From NCBI RefSeq assembly GCF_016598485.1, contig NZ_JAEMUW010000008.1, positions 124,001 through 188,000 of the forward strand: 64,000 nucleotides of DNA, written 5' to 3'. The DNA comes from Micromonospora coerulea (GTDB lineage Bacteria; Actinomycetota; Actinomycetes; Mycobacteriales; Micromonosporaceae). Made by a program: the position numbers and the translations under genes. Of the stretch, positions 1 through 9,070 are shown in pieces (positions within the stretch are counted from its first letter, which is position 1; each line of letters begins with the position of its first letter). The notes under the pieces were generated by a model. It was not told where the DNA came from. It searched no databases and saw only the letters and a list, made by a program, of their open reading frames with translations.

Positions 1-870
1 GGCCCCGAAGACCGCAGTCGCCGGTGCGGTGAGCACCGTCTCGTGGCCGGTGATCGAGCCGGACCAGAGGTCGTCACTGGTGTTCAGGCCGGCGACGGCG
101 ACCACGCCGGGTTCGCGGGCCGGGTACCAGACCTTGGTGCCGGTCGAGGTGGCGAGGTTGCCGGTGCAGGCGACCACCACGACGTCCCGGGCGAAGGCGT
201 AGTCGAGGGCCGCGGCCAGGGCCGGGCTGGTGTCGCTGCCGCCGAGGGACAGGTTGATGACGCGGGCGCCGTTGTCGACCGCCCAGCGCACCCCGGTGGC
301 GACGATCATGGAATCGTCGTAACGGTTCTCCTGGTTGAGCACCCGGACCGGGAGGATCGTGGCGTCCGGCGCCAGTCCCACCACGCCGCGGTCGTCGTCG
401 CGGCGGCCGGCGATCAGGCCGGCGACCGTGGTGCCGTGCCCCACCGGGTCGGGCCCGTCGACGCCCGCGGGCGATACCAGGTCGATGCCGGGCAGCACCT
501 GGCCGGCAAGGTCCGGGTGGGAACCGTCCACGCCGGAGTCGATCACCGCGACGATCACCCCGCGCCCGGTCGAGCTGCGCCACGCGGTCTCCGCCTGCAG
601 CTTGTCGAGCTGCCACTGCTCCGCGCGGACCTGGTCCACCCGTTCCGGGTCGGCCACCGGTGCCGGCCAGGCTGGCTCCCGGGCGGCAACCGACCGGGCC
701 GCGACCTGCACCGACGTGGTGACGGACGCGGTGGCCGCATGGGCCGGGGCGGCGTGTGCCGGCGGGGCGAGCGGGCCGGCGACGAGGGCGGCGGCGGCCG
801 CCACACCGAGCAGCGTGCGTCCCACCAGATGTCGGGTCGCGGTCGGAGCTGCGTGCCGATCCCTGGTCAC
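1..870 (-). CDS. mycP: Mycosin, type VII secretion subtilisin-like serine protease (C-terminal part missing)
   Basis: Membrane-anchored S8 protease of ESX/type VII systems. The 290 residues present start with GTG at 870. A signal peptide runs from about residue 15 to 42 (Ala-rich core, AHA-AP cleavage region). Catalytic Asp lies in DSGVDG (D111), catalytic His in GHGTTVAG (H145), and the oxyanion Asn near residue 238 (CTGN). The catalytic Ser (GTS) and the C-terminal membrane anchor lie beyond the left edge, so completeness cannot be judged. It follows eccC on the same strand after an 87-base gap, which supports the mycosin assignment over a generic subtilase. The start is inferred from the signal peptide; a GGGGA stretch just upstream may be a weak ribosome binding site. 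Confidence 0.9.
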   Translation of the reverse strand, partial: MTRDRHAAPTATRHLVGRTLLGVAAAAALVAGPLAPPAHAAPAHAATASVTTSVQVAARSVAAREPAWPAPVADPERVDQVRAEQWQLDKLQAETAWRSSTGRGVIVAVIDSGVDGSHPDLAGQVLPGIDLVSPAGVDGPDPVGHGTTVAGLIAGRRDDDRGVVGLAPDATILPVRVLNQENRYDDSMIVATGVRWAVDNGARVINLSLGGSDTSPALAAALDYAFARDVVVVACTGNLATSTGTKVWYPAREPGVVAVAGLNTSDDLWSGSITGHETVLTAPATAVFGA

Positions 871-957
871 ATTCCCCAGCCATTCATCGCGACAGAAACA
901 TGCTGCTCGGAGATTACCGGGTTTCCCGTGCGTCACGGTGCAAGTCGGCGACTCCGG

Positions 958-3900
958 TCACGGGGGCGGCAGGTGGGCCAACTGGACCAGCCGGACCCCC
1001 TCACGACGGGTCACCAACCGGCCCCGCCCCGGCGGCAACGGACCCGCCTTCACCTGACCGACCAGCACCCCCTCCTCCGGGCCGCCGGACATCACCAGGC
1101 CCGCCGTGGCGAGCTCCCGCAGGCGCTGGACGATCGGCTCGAACTGGGTCCGGCCGGCGCCGCCGGCCCGGCGGGCCAGCACCAGGTGCAGCCCGACGTC
1201 CCGGGCGTGCGGCAGGTGCTCCTCCAGGGCGCGCAGCGGGTTGGTCGGCCCGCCGGCCACCAGGTCGTAGTCGTCGACCAGGACGAACAGTTCCGGCCCC
1301 GACCACCAGGACCGGCCGCGCAGCTGGGCGGGGGTGACCTCCGGTCCGGGGAGCCGGCCCTGCAGGTAGCCGGCGGCCGACTCGATCAGCTCGGTGGTGT
1401 GCGGCGCGGCGGTGCCGTACCCGATCAGGTGCGGAGTCTCGATCGTGCCCACCAGGCTGCGCCGGTAGTCGACCAGGATCACCCGGGCCTGCTCCGGCGC
1501 GAACCGGGTGATGATCGAGGTGGCCAGCGCCCGCAGGAACGACGACTTGCCGCACTCGGCGTCCCCGAAGACCAGGAAGTGCGGCTCGGTCGCGAAGTCC
1601 AGCACCACCGGCCGCAGGTCCGCCTCGGCCACCCCGACCGGGAAGGCCAGCCCGGTGGTCGCGGCGAGGTCGAGTTCGGCGTACGGCAGCACCGGCGGGA
1701 GCAGCCGCACCGGTGGAGCGCCCGGCCCGGCCCAGGCCCCGACGACCGCCTTGACCAGGTCGACCGTCTCCCCGCCGAGCGTCACGACCCGGGGCACGGC
1801 ACCGAGGAAGTGCAGCCCGTCGGCGGTGATGCCCCGGCCGGCCCGCTCCGGTACGTTCGCCGCCACCGCCCGCTTCACCAGGACCGAGTCCGCCGGGTCG
1901 CCGAGGCGCAGTTCGAGCCGGGAACCGAACAGGTCGCGGATCGCCGGCCGGAAGTCGGTCCAGCGCACCGAGCTGGCCACCACGTGCACGCCGTACGACA
2001 GGCCACGGGTGGCCAGGTCGGTGACCAGCGGCTCCAGGTCCTCGTAGTCGTTGCGCAGGGTGCCCCAGCCGTCCACCACCAGGAACACGTCGCCGAACCG
2101 GTCGGTGTCCGGCTGCCCGGTGGCGATCGCCGCGGCCCGCCGCCGGCGCCACGCCGCCATCGACTCCACGCCCTGCTCGGCGAAGTGGCGTTCCCGCTCG
2201 GCCAGCAGGGCGGCGATCTCCCCGACGGTACGCCGGACCGCGGTCGGGTCGGCGCGCCCGGCGACCCCGCCGACATGGGGCAGGTCGCGCAGCACGCCGA
2301 GCGCGCCGCCACCGAAGTCGAGGGCGTAGACCTGCGCCTCGGCCGGGGTGTGGGTGAGCGCCAGCGCGCAGATCAGCGTGCGCAGCAGGCCGGACTTGCC
2401 GCTCTGCGGCTGCCCGACCACCGCGACGTGCCCGGCCGCGCCGTCCAGCGCCAGCCAGAACAGGTCCCGGCGCTGCTCGTACGGCTTGTCGACCAACGCC
2501 ACCGGCACCTGGAGGGCGCCGTGCAGCTCGGGATTGGCGACGGTGAGCCCGCGTACCGGGTCCGCGCCGACCGGGCCGAGCAGCTCGTCGAGCGTGGGTG
2601 CGCGGTCCAGCGGGGGCAGCCACACCTGGTGGGCCGGGGGCCCCTGCCCGGCCAGCCGCCCGACCAGCAGGTCGAGCAGGGTCTCGGTGGGGGTGTCCTC
2701 CTCGGCGGCGGGCAGCGTGGCCGGCTCCGGCACCGGCACCAGGTGGGTGGAGAAGCCGAGCAGCCGGGGCGCACCGGCACCCGCCCCGCCGGCCGGGCCG
2801 CCCCGGCGGCGGACCGGGCCGGAGACGTACGCCGTCTTGAAGCGGACCAGCGGGTCGGTGCCGGCGCGCAGGTAGCCGTGGCCCGGCGAGCGGGGCAGCT
2901 CGTGCGCGTCGGGCACGCCGAGCACCGTCCGGGACTCCAGGGCGGAGAAGGTCCGCAGCCCGATCCGGTACGACAGGTGGGTGTCCAGTCCCCGTAGCCT
3001 CCCCTCTTCCAAGCGCTGGCTGGCGAGCAGCAGGTGTACGCCGAGCGACCGGCCGAGCCGGCCGATCTGCACGAAGAGGTCGATGAAGTCGGGCTTGGCC
3101 GACAGCAGCTCGGAGAACTCGTCGCAGATCAGCAGCAGCGACGGCAGCGGGGCGAGCGGGGTGCCGGCCGCGCGGGCCCGCTCGTAGTCGCGCACGCTGG
3201 CGAAGTTGCCGGCCCGGCGCAGCAGCTCCTGCCGGCGGACCAGCTCGCCGTTGATCGCGTCCACCATCCGGTCGACCAGCGGCAGCGCGTCGGCCAGGTT
3301 GGTGATCACCGCGGCGGTGTGCGGCAGCCGGTCGAAGGAGGCGAAGGTCGCACCGCCCTTGAAGTCGACCAGCACGAAGTTGAGCTGCTCGGAGCTGTGC
3401 GTGGCGGCCAGTCCGAGCACCAGCGTGCGGAGCAGCTCCGACTTGCCGGAGCCGGTGGCCCCGATCAGCAGGCCGTGCGGGCCCATGCCGTCCTGCGCGG
3501 ACTCCTTGAGGTCCAGCTCGATGGCGCCGCCGTCGGCGCCCACCCCGATCGGCACCCGCAGCCGGTCCCGGGCCGGTCGGGGCACCCAGCCCTGCTCGGC
3601 GGTGAAGCTCTCCGGGTCGCCCAGGCCGAGCAGCTCGGGCAGGCCCGGTTCGGCGCCGGGCGGGGCGTCCGGTCCGCGTACCGTGCCGGCGAGCCGCAGC
3701 GGGGCGAGCCGGCGGGCGACCGCCTCCGCGTCGGCGAGCTTCAGCGCGTCGGCGGCGCCGACCTCGGCGGCCCCCTCGGCGGAGTGCGAGTGCAGCCGGC
3801 CGTCGCGCAGGTCGAGCAGGAGGGCGTACCGGTCGAGCAGCCGGGGCGGCGGGGTGTCCAGGTCGATGACGGTGACCGCGTCGATGCCGCCGTCGCCGGC

Positions 3901-4911
3901 CAGGTCGGCGGCGCCGGTCAGGTCGCCGCCGTCGAGCACCACCACCACGTGCGGCCCGTCGGTGGCCGGGCCGGCCGGGCTGAACCGGGAGCGGCTGGCC
4001 AGTACCTCGTCGAGGAGCCGTTCCAGGTCGGCGGCGGAGCTGGTGACCAGGCGGACCGGGCCGAGCGCGTCGGTGCGGGTCGGGTGCTGGGCGTGCGGCA
4101 GCCACTTGACCCACTCCCAGTGCGCCCGCCGTTCCGGGCCGGCGCAGACCGCGATCAGCAGCTCGTCCGGGGCGTGGAAGACGGCGAGCTGGGCGAGCAC
4201 GGCCCGCGCGAGGGCCCGCGCGGCCGGCGAGCCGGCCCCCCGCGCGCCAGCGGGGCCGCGGACGAAGACCCGGGCGAAGCTGCGCAGCGAGAGCGCCACC
4301 GGCAGGTCCGGCACCACCGCGTACGCGTCGAGGAAGCGGCGCAGCGCCCCCGCGGTCATCGGCTCCAGCTCCTCCAGCGGCCGGGTGACCGGCGGGACGA
4401 GCGGGGTGGCCAGCGTCTGCGGGCCGACCCCCACCCGGACGACGGCGAAGTCGGGGTCCGCCGGGCGGCGTTCCCAGACCCGGTGGCTGTCCACGGTGGA
4501 CCAGAGTCGGCCCGGGTCGGGGTGCCGGTAGTAGAGCCCGGCCCGCTGCGCCCCGGCGGTCTGCCGGACCCGGCGGCGCAGCGCGGTGAGGTGCCGCAGG
4601 TACTCCCGCCGGGCGGCCATCATCTCCGACTTCTTCGGGGTGCCGGTGGCGCTGCCCCACGAGGTCACCAGCATGGCCACCGAGGAGAGCCCGAACATGC
4701 CGCCCACCACGTACGAGTAGGCCCCGCCGCCACGGCCGAACATCATCGCCATCGCCACCGTGCCGCCGAGCATGGGCAGCACCATCAGTGCCTGCTGCCA
4801 GCGCCCGCCGGCGACGGCGGGGATCTCCGGCGGCGCCTCGACGGGCAGCTCGCCGACCGGGATCTCCGGCGCGGGGCGCCGCGGCGGCCGCTTGATGACG
4901 ACAGTGGACAC
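958..4911 (-). CDS. eccC: Type VII secretion ATPase EccC
   Basis: FtsK/SpoIIIE-type ATPase that drives substrate recognition and export in ESX systems. It is about 1317 residues, usual for the fused EccCa-EccCb form. Two membrane segments lie near residues 45-85. Three ATPase domains follow, each with an intact Walker A: GATGSGKS near residue 484, GQPQSGKS near 833 and GDAECGKS near 1116. The first has a clear Walker B (LLICDEFSE, near 593). Family members typically begin MSTVV-RRPPR. The GTG at 4911 gives exactly that start and has GGGAGG five bases upstream, so I prefer it to the ATG four codons earlier. It is divergent from eccD and upstream of mycP. Confidence 0.95.
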   Translation of the reverse strand: MSTVVIKRPPRRPAPEIPVGELPVEAPPEIPAVAGGRWQQALMVLPMLGGTVAMAMMFGRGGGAYSYVVGGMFGLSSVAMLVTSWGSATGTPKKSEMMAARREYLRHLTALRRRVRQTAGAQRAGLYYRHPDPGRLWSTVDSHRVWERRPADPDFAVVRVGVGPQTLATPLVPPVTRPLEELEPMTAGALRRFLDAYAVVPDLPVALSLRSFARVFVRGPAGARGAGSPAARALARAVLAQLAVFHAPDELLIAVCAGPERRAHWEWVKWLPHAQHPTRTDALGPVRLVTSSAADLERLLDEVLASRSRFSPAGPATDGPHVVVVLDGGDLTGAADLAGDGGIDAVTVIDLDTPPPRLLDRYALLLDLRDGRLHSHSAEGAAEVGAADALKLADAEAVARRLAPLRLAGTVRGPDAPPGAEPGLPELLGLGDPESFTAEQGWVPRPARDRLRVPIGVGADGGAIELDLKESAQDGMGPHGLLIGATGSGKSELLRTLVLGLAATHSSEQLNFVLVDFKGGATFASFDRLPHTAAVITNLADALPLVDRMVDAINGELVRRQELLRRAGNFASVRDYERARAAGTPLAPLPSLLLICDEFSELLSAKPDFIDLFVQIGRLGRSLGVHLLLASQRLEEGRLRGLDTHLSYRIGLRTFSALESRTVLGVPDAHELPRSPGHGYLRAGTDPLVRFKTAYVSGPVRRRGGPAGGAGAGAPRLLGFSTHLVPVPEPATLPAAEEDTPTETLLDLLVGRLAGQGPPAHQVWLPPLDRAPTLDELLGPVGADPVRGLTVANPELHGALQVPVALVDKPYEQRRDLFWLALDGAAGHVAVVGQPQSGKSGLLRTLICALALTHTPAEAQVYALDFGGGALGVLRDLPHVGGVAGRADPTAVRRTVGEIAALLAERERHFAEQGVESMAAWRRRRAAAIATGQPDTDRFGDVFLVVDGWGTLRNDYEDLEPLVTDLATRGLSYGVHVVASSVRWTDFRPAIRDLFGSRLELRLGDPADSVLVKRAVAANVPERAGRGITADGLHFLGAVPRVVTLGGETVDLVKAVVGAWAGPGAPPVRLLPPVLPYAELDLAATTGLAFPVGVAEADLRPVVLDFATEPHFLVFGDAECGKSSFLRALATSIITRFAPEQARVILVDYRRSLVGTIETPHLIGYGTAAPHTTELIESAAGYLQGRLPGPEVTPAQLRGRSWWSGPELFVLVDDYDLVAGGPTNPLRALEEHLPHARDVGLHLVLARRAGGAGRTQFEPIVQRLRELATAGLVMSGGPEEGVLVGQVKAGPLPPGRGRLVTRREGVRLVQLAHLPPP

Positions 4912-5010
4912 AGAGCCTCCCATGGCTCTCGGTAACCCGAGCCTGGCTCATCGTAGGTAAAGTCCTGTCGTCCGTCAGTCACCGTTCCCGCTCGATATGG
5001 AGAGATGTCG
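4912..5010. promoter_or_regulatory. Divergent eccC/eccD intergenic region
   Basis: This 99-base gap must carry the 5' signals of both ESX transcripts. The eccC side ends in GGGAGG (4916-4921). The eccD side has GGAGAG (4999-5004), which abuts one ATG at 5005 and sits six bases before a second in-frame ATG at 5011; the spacing favours 5011. A TACGAT hexamer on the minus strand could be an eccC -10 box, but no convincing -35 accompanies it. Confidence 0.4.
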
Positions 5011-6414
5011 ATGACAGTCGGCCTCGCCCGGGTCACGATCAGCGCTCCCCAGCGGCGGGTGGACGTGGCCCTGCCGGAGCAGGTCCCGCTGGCCGAGCTG
5101 CTGCCGGAGGTGCTGCGGCACGCCGGCGAGGGGCTGGCCGACGACGGGGAGCGCCACGGTGGCTGGTTGCTCCGCCGCACCGACGGCGCGGTGCTGGCCA
5201 CCGCGCAGGCGCTGCTGCCGCAGGGCGTACGCGACGGCGAGGTGCTGCACCTGGTGCCGGCCCGCGCGCAGTGGCCCGAACTGGAGTACGACGACGTGGT
5301 CGAGGCGATCGCCGACGGCGCGCGCCGCCAGGGTGCCGCCTGGTCACCCGCGGCCACCCGGGTCGCCGCGCTGGCCGGAGCGGGGGTGCCGCTCGCCGTC
5401 GGGCTGCTCGCCGTGCTGGCCGGTGGCCCCGGCCAGCCCGCCGGCTGGCCGGTCGCCGCCGCCGTGGCGCTGCTGCTGGTCCTCGCCGCCACGGCCGCCT
5501 CCCGGGCGTACGGGGACGGCCCGGCCGGCGCCACCCTCGGCGGGTACGCCCTGCCGTACGCCGGCGCCGCCGGCGCCCTCGCGGTCGGCTCCGGCGACCC
5601 GGTCGGCCCGTTCGGGCCGCTGAGCTGGCTCGGCGGACCGGAACTGCTGGCCGGGTCGGTGGCGCTGCTGCTGGTCGCGGTGCTCGGCCTGCTCGGCGTG
5701 GCCACCCGGTCCCGGGTCTTCTCCGCCGGCGCGAGCGTCGGCGCGGTCGGCGCGCTCGCCGCGTTCGGCGGCCTCTTCCTCGACCCGGCGGCCACCGCGG
5801 CGGTGCTGCTCTGCGCGCTGGTCTTCGCGCTCGGCGCGCTGCCGCTGCTGGCCATCCGGCTCGGCAAGCTGCCGCTGCCGCCGATCACCCTGCCCGCCGC
5901 CGCGCCCGGCGGGGACGCGGGCGGAGTGCGGGACCTGCCGGACCGGGGGCGGGTGCAGGCGGCGGTGGCCCGCACCGAGGATCTGCTGACCGGCATGCTG
6001 CTCGGGCACGCCGTCCTCGCGGTCGCCGCCGCGACGGTGCTCGCCGTGGCCGGCGGGGTGGCCGGGCGGCTGCTGGTCGCCGTCGGGTCGGCCGTGCTGC
6101 TGCTGCGGTCGCGGCTCTTCGTCGGGCTGCGGCACCGGGTGCCCACCGTGCTCGCCGGGTTGGCCGGGTTCGCGGTGCTCGGCGGGGTGCTCGCCGGCCG
6201 GGCCGGCGCCGCCGGCCTGCTCGCGCTGACCGTCGGCGGGCTGGTCCTGGCCCTGGTCGCGGTGGCGGCCGGCACCACGTACGCCCGGCGGCCGGTCTCC
6301 CCGTACCTCGGTCGGCTCGCCGATCTGACCGACACCGCGCTGGTGGTCTCCGTGGTGCCGGTGGCCTGCGCGGTGCTGGACCTCTACGACCGGGCCCGCG
6401 GCCTGCTCGGCTGA
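5011..6414 (+). CDS. eccD: Type VII secretion integral membrane protein EccD
   Basis: EccD lines the ESX membrane pore. The first 80 or so residues form the hydrophilic ubiquitin-like domain typical of the family (it starts VGLARVTISAPQRRVDVALP). The rest is strongly hydrophobic with about eleven predicted membrane helices, split by a short charged loop after the sixth. Length is about 467 residues, normal for EccD. It is transcribed away from eccC-mycP. No eccB, eccE or WXG100 gene lies in the window, so these must be to the left or elsewhere. Confidence 0.93.
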   Translation: MTVGLARVTISAPQRRVDVALPEQVPLAELLPEVLRHAGEGLADDGERHGGWLLRRTDGAVLATAQALLPQGVRDGEVLHLVPARAQWPELEYDDVVEAIADGARRQGAAWSPAATRVAALAGAGVPLAVGLLAVLAGGPGQPAGWPVAAAVALLLVLAATAASRAYGDGPAGATLGGYALPYAGAAGALAVGSGDPVGPFGPLSWLGGPELLAGSVALLLVAVLGLLGVATRSRVFSAGASVGAVGALAAFGGLFLDPAATAAVLLCALVFALGALPLLAIRLGKLPLPPITLPAAAPGGDAGGVRDLPDRGRVQAAVARTEDLLTGMLLGHAVLAVAAATVLAVAGGVAGRLLVAVGSAVLLLRSRLFVGLRHRVPTVLAGLAGFAVLGGVLAGRAGAAGLLALTVGGLVLALVAVAAGTTYARRPVSPYLGRLADLTDTALVVSVVPVACAVLDLYDRARGLLG

Positions 6415-6421
6415 ACGCGAA

Positions 6422-6448
6422 GGCCCGGGTCGCCGAGCGACCCGGGCC
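6422..6448. terminator. Bidirectional hairpin between eccD and ppa
   Basis: Perfect 11-bp inverted repeat GGCCCGGGTCG / CGACCCGGGCC with loop CCGAG, between two convergent genes. There is no U-tract, which is common for actinobacterial terminators. Confidence 0.75.
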
Positions 6449-6466
6449 CCGCGGACGTACGGAAGA

Positions 6467-6970
6467 TCAGTGCGCGTCGCCGTGCTCGGCGGCGTCCTTG
6501 GCGCGCTGGTACGAGGCGCGGATCTCGGCCTCCGCCTCGGTCCGCCCCACCCAGGTCGCGCCCTCGACCGACTTGCCCGGCTCCAGGTCCTTGTACACCT
6601 CGAAGAAGTGCTGGATCTCCAGCCGGTCGAACTCGCCCAGGTGGTGGATGTCGCGCAGGTGCTCCTGGCGGGGGTCCTCGTAGGGCACGCAGAGGACCTT
6701 GTCGTCGCCGCCCTTCTCGTCCGTCATCCGGAACATGCCGATCGTGCGGCAGCGGATCAGGCAGCCCGGGAAGGTGGGCTCGGGGACGAGCACCAGCGCG
6801 TCCAGCGGGTCGCCGTCCTCGCCCAGGGTGCCCTCGATGAAGCCGTAGTCGGCCGGGTACTGCGTGGAGGTGAAGAGGGTGCGGTCCAGCCGGATCCGGC
6901 CGGTCGCGTGGTCCACCTCGTACTTGTTGCGGTGACCCTTCGGGATCTCAACCGTGACGTCGAAATCCAT
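6467..6970 (-). CDS. ppa: Inorganic pyrophosphatase
   Basis: Soluble family I enzyme that hydrolyses pyrophosphate and so pulls biosynthetic reactions forward. The 167 residues match the prokaryotic length. It starts [20 protein letters not shown] and carries the family signature [11 protein letters not shown] with metal-binding aspartates, plus [16 protein letters not shown] lies nine bases upstream of the ATG. It is divergent from the D,D-carboxypeptidase gene, as ppa (Rv3628) is from Rv3627c in M. tuberculosis. Confidence 0.97.
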   Translation of the reverse strand: MDFDVTVEIPKGHRNKYEVDHATGRIRLDRTLFTSTQYPADYGFIEGTLGEDGDPLDALVLVPEPTFPGCLIRCRTIGMFRMTDEKGGDDKVLCVPYEDPRQEHLRDIHHLGEFDRLEIQHFFEVYKDLEPGKSVEGATWVGRTEAEAEIRASYQRAKDAAEHGDAH

Positions 6971-7066
6971 CTTCCACGCTCCCTCGTTTGCCCACGCTGG
7001 CTAACGGAAACCAGTGGCGGCGCTCCCGGACAGGTGAATGCCCACCCGCCGGCTCCGGCCGCCGCA

Positions 7067-7089
7067 TAGTGTTCGGACCGAAGTAGTGT
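7067..7089. promoter_or_regulatory. Repeated TAGTGT boxes around a small palindrome
   Basis: TAGTGT occurs at 7067-7072 and again at 7084-7089, flanking the palindrome TTCGG-A-CCGAA (7072-7082). The second TAGTGT is a possible -10 box for the carboxypeptidase gene, giving a leader of about 30 bases. No good -35 was found. The symmetry could be an operator. Confidence 0.35.
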
Positions 7090-7125
7090 CACCCAAGGTG
7101 CTTTTCGACGGGGGAGGAGGGGGTC

Positions 7126-8991
7126 GTGGGGAGGGAAGATTCACACTACCGCCCGGAGGGGGTTGACGGCCGGAAGTTCGGCAGTCCCGGTTCCGGCGGT
7201 GCCACCGGGCGCGTCCCGGTCCCCGACGCCCAGTTTCCCCGTGCTCCCGGCGACCCCGGCCGCTCCGACGCCGGCTCTGCGGCGGTGGGCCGGGCGAACC
7301 CTCAGCGGTACGGCCCCGACCCGGTGGGCCGGGCCAACCCACCGCAGTACGGCTCCGGGCACCCCCGGCGGTACGGTCCCGAGCCGGTCGGCCGGGCGCG
7401 CCCCGAGCAGTTCGCCGGTCGGGCCGAGCCGCCGTACGGCGGCGGCCAGGTGCGCTGGCCGGACCAGGACGGCCCGGGCGGCGGACCGGTCGGCCCGGTC
7501 GCCCCGCCGACCGCTCCCGAGCCCCCGCCGGCCCGGCGCCGGCGACCGCTGCCGCTGGCCGTGCTCGCCACCGTGCTGGTCGTCGTGCTGGCCGCGGTCG
7601 GGCTGGCCGTGGTGCGGCCCGGCCCGGTGGCCGGCTGGCTGGGCGGCGAGGCCGCCGCGCCGGCGGCCAGTGCGGGGGCGTCGGAGCCCGAACCGTCGGT
7701 GGTGCTCGCCGAGCCGGACCCCAACGCCCCGGTTCCATCCGCCGACGGGCTACGCGCCGCGCTCGAACCGCTGATCCGCGCGGCGGCCCTCGGCGACCGG
7801 GTGAACGTGTCCGTGGCCGACGTGACCACCGGCCAGGCGCTCTACGGCAGTGGCCAGGACGCACCCACGGTGCCCGCCTCGGTGACCAAGCTGGCGACCG
7901 CGGTGACGGTGCTGGCCGCCCGCGGGCCGGCGTACCGGATCCCCACCCGCGCGGTGGCCGGCGCGACCCCCGGCGAGGTGGTCATCGTCGGCGGCGGCGA
8001 CCCGACCCTGGCCGTGGACAAGAACGGCTTCTACCCGGGCGCGGCCCGGCTGGACGACCTGGCCGCCCAGGTACGCCAGGCGCTGGGCGGCGCCGCGCCG
8101 ACCCGGGTCACCGTCGATTCGTCCCTGTTCAGCGGCCCGGTGTACGAGCCGGGCTGGGACGATGACATCCCGACCGGCGGATTCGGCGCGCCGATCACCG
8201 CCCTGATGACCGACGGCGCCCGCCGGGACGCGGAGGCGGCCCGGAAGAACTTCGACGCCACGCATGGCGCCGCCGAGCGGATCGCCCAGCCGGACCTGAC
8301 CGCGGGCCGGCAGTTCGCCCGGCTGCTCGGGCTCTCCGGCGACGCCGACGAGGTGAAGCGGGGTAAGGCCCCCGCCGCCTCCGGGGCGAGCGCCACCGCG
8401 GGAGCCGCGACGCCCGGCACCGAGCTGGGCAAGGTCCAGTCGCTGCCGATGGTCCGGCTGGTCGACATCATGATCAGCGACAGTGACAACGTGATCGCCG
8501 AGACGCTGGCCCGGCAGGTGGCGCTGGCCCGGAAGCAGCCGGCCTCCTTCGCCGGCGGTGCCGCGGCCACCGACGCGGTGATCGGCGAACTGGGGCTGCC
8601 CGCCGACGAGATCAGCCTCGCCGACGGCAGCGGCCTGTCCCGGACCAACCGGATCAGCCCGTCGCTGCTGACCGACCTGATCACCCTCGCCGGCAACGGC
8701 AGTCACCCCGAGCTCGCGGCGATCTTCGGGGGCCTGCCGGTGGGCGGCTGGTCCGGCACCCTGGACGACCGCTACCAGGCGGCGGTGACGAAGGCCGGTG
8801 CCGGCGTGGTCCGCGCCAAGACCGGCACCCTCTCCCGGGTCAACGCCATCGCCGGGCTGGTCACCACGGCCGACGGCCGGCTGCTGACGTTCGCGGTGCT
8901 GACCGACCAGGCGCCGGAGAACAGCATGGACGCGACCCGGCAGGCCCTCGACCGGATCACCTCGGCGCTGGCCGGCTGCGGCTGCCGCTGA
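7126..8991 (+). CDS. dacB: D-alanyl-D-alanine carboxypeptidase/endopeptidase (PBP4 type, family S13)
   Basis: Penicillin-binding protein that trims peptidoglycan stem peptides outside the membrane. A long Pro/Gly/Arg-rich cytoplasmic tail (residues 1-135) precedes one membrane anchor (about 142-163) and the enzyme domain. All three active-site motifs are visible: SVTK (S252, K255), SDN (453-455) and KTG (565-567). The length of 621 residues exceeds E. coli PBP4 because of the disordered tail. The GTG start at 7126 has GGAGGAGG five bases upstream. It is orthologous in position to Rv3627c. Confidence 0.92.
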   Translation: MGREDSHYRPEGVDGRKFGSPGSGGATGRVPVPDAQFPRAPGDPGRSDAGSAAVGRANPQRYGPDPVGRANPPQYGSGHPRRYGPEPVGRARPEQFAGRAEPPYGGGQVRWPDQDGPGGGPVGPVAPPTAPEPPPARRRRPLPLAVLATVLVVVLAAVGLAVVRPGPVAGWLGGEAAAPAASAGASEPEPSVVLAEPDPNAPVPSADGLRAALEPLIRAAALGDRVNVSVADVTTGQALYGSGQDAPTVPASVTKLATAVTVLAARGPAYRIPTRAVAGATPGEVVIVGGGDPTLAVDKNGFYPGAARLDDLAAQVRQALGGAAPTRVTVDSSLFSGPVYEPGWDDDIPTGGFGAPITALMTDGARRDAEAARKNFDATHGAAERIAQPDLTAGRQFARLLGLSGDADEVKRGKAPAASGASATAGAATPGTELGKVQSLPMVRLVDIMISDSDNVIAETLARQVALARKQPASFAGGAAATDAVIGELGLPADEISLADGSGLSRTNRISPSLLTDLITLAGNGSHPELAAIFGGLPVGGWSGTLDDRYQAAVTKAGAGVVRAKTGTLSRVNAIAGLVTTADGRLLTFAVLTDQAPENSMDATRQALDRITSALAGCGCR

Positions 8992-9070
8992 CCCGGGCGC
9001 CGGCACGATCGGCGTCGATCACCCACCGTGAGCCCGGGCCGGGGTGTTCCGGCGCGGGTACGGTGGGTGC

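Noticed and set aside
43..4935. Long plus-strand open frames (984 and 633 codons) opposite mycP and eccC
   Set aside because: Their translations are Arg/Gly/Pro/His-rich without motifs; they are antisense shadows caused by very high GC. The minus-strand frames contain complete ESX motifs.
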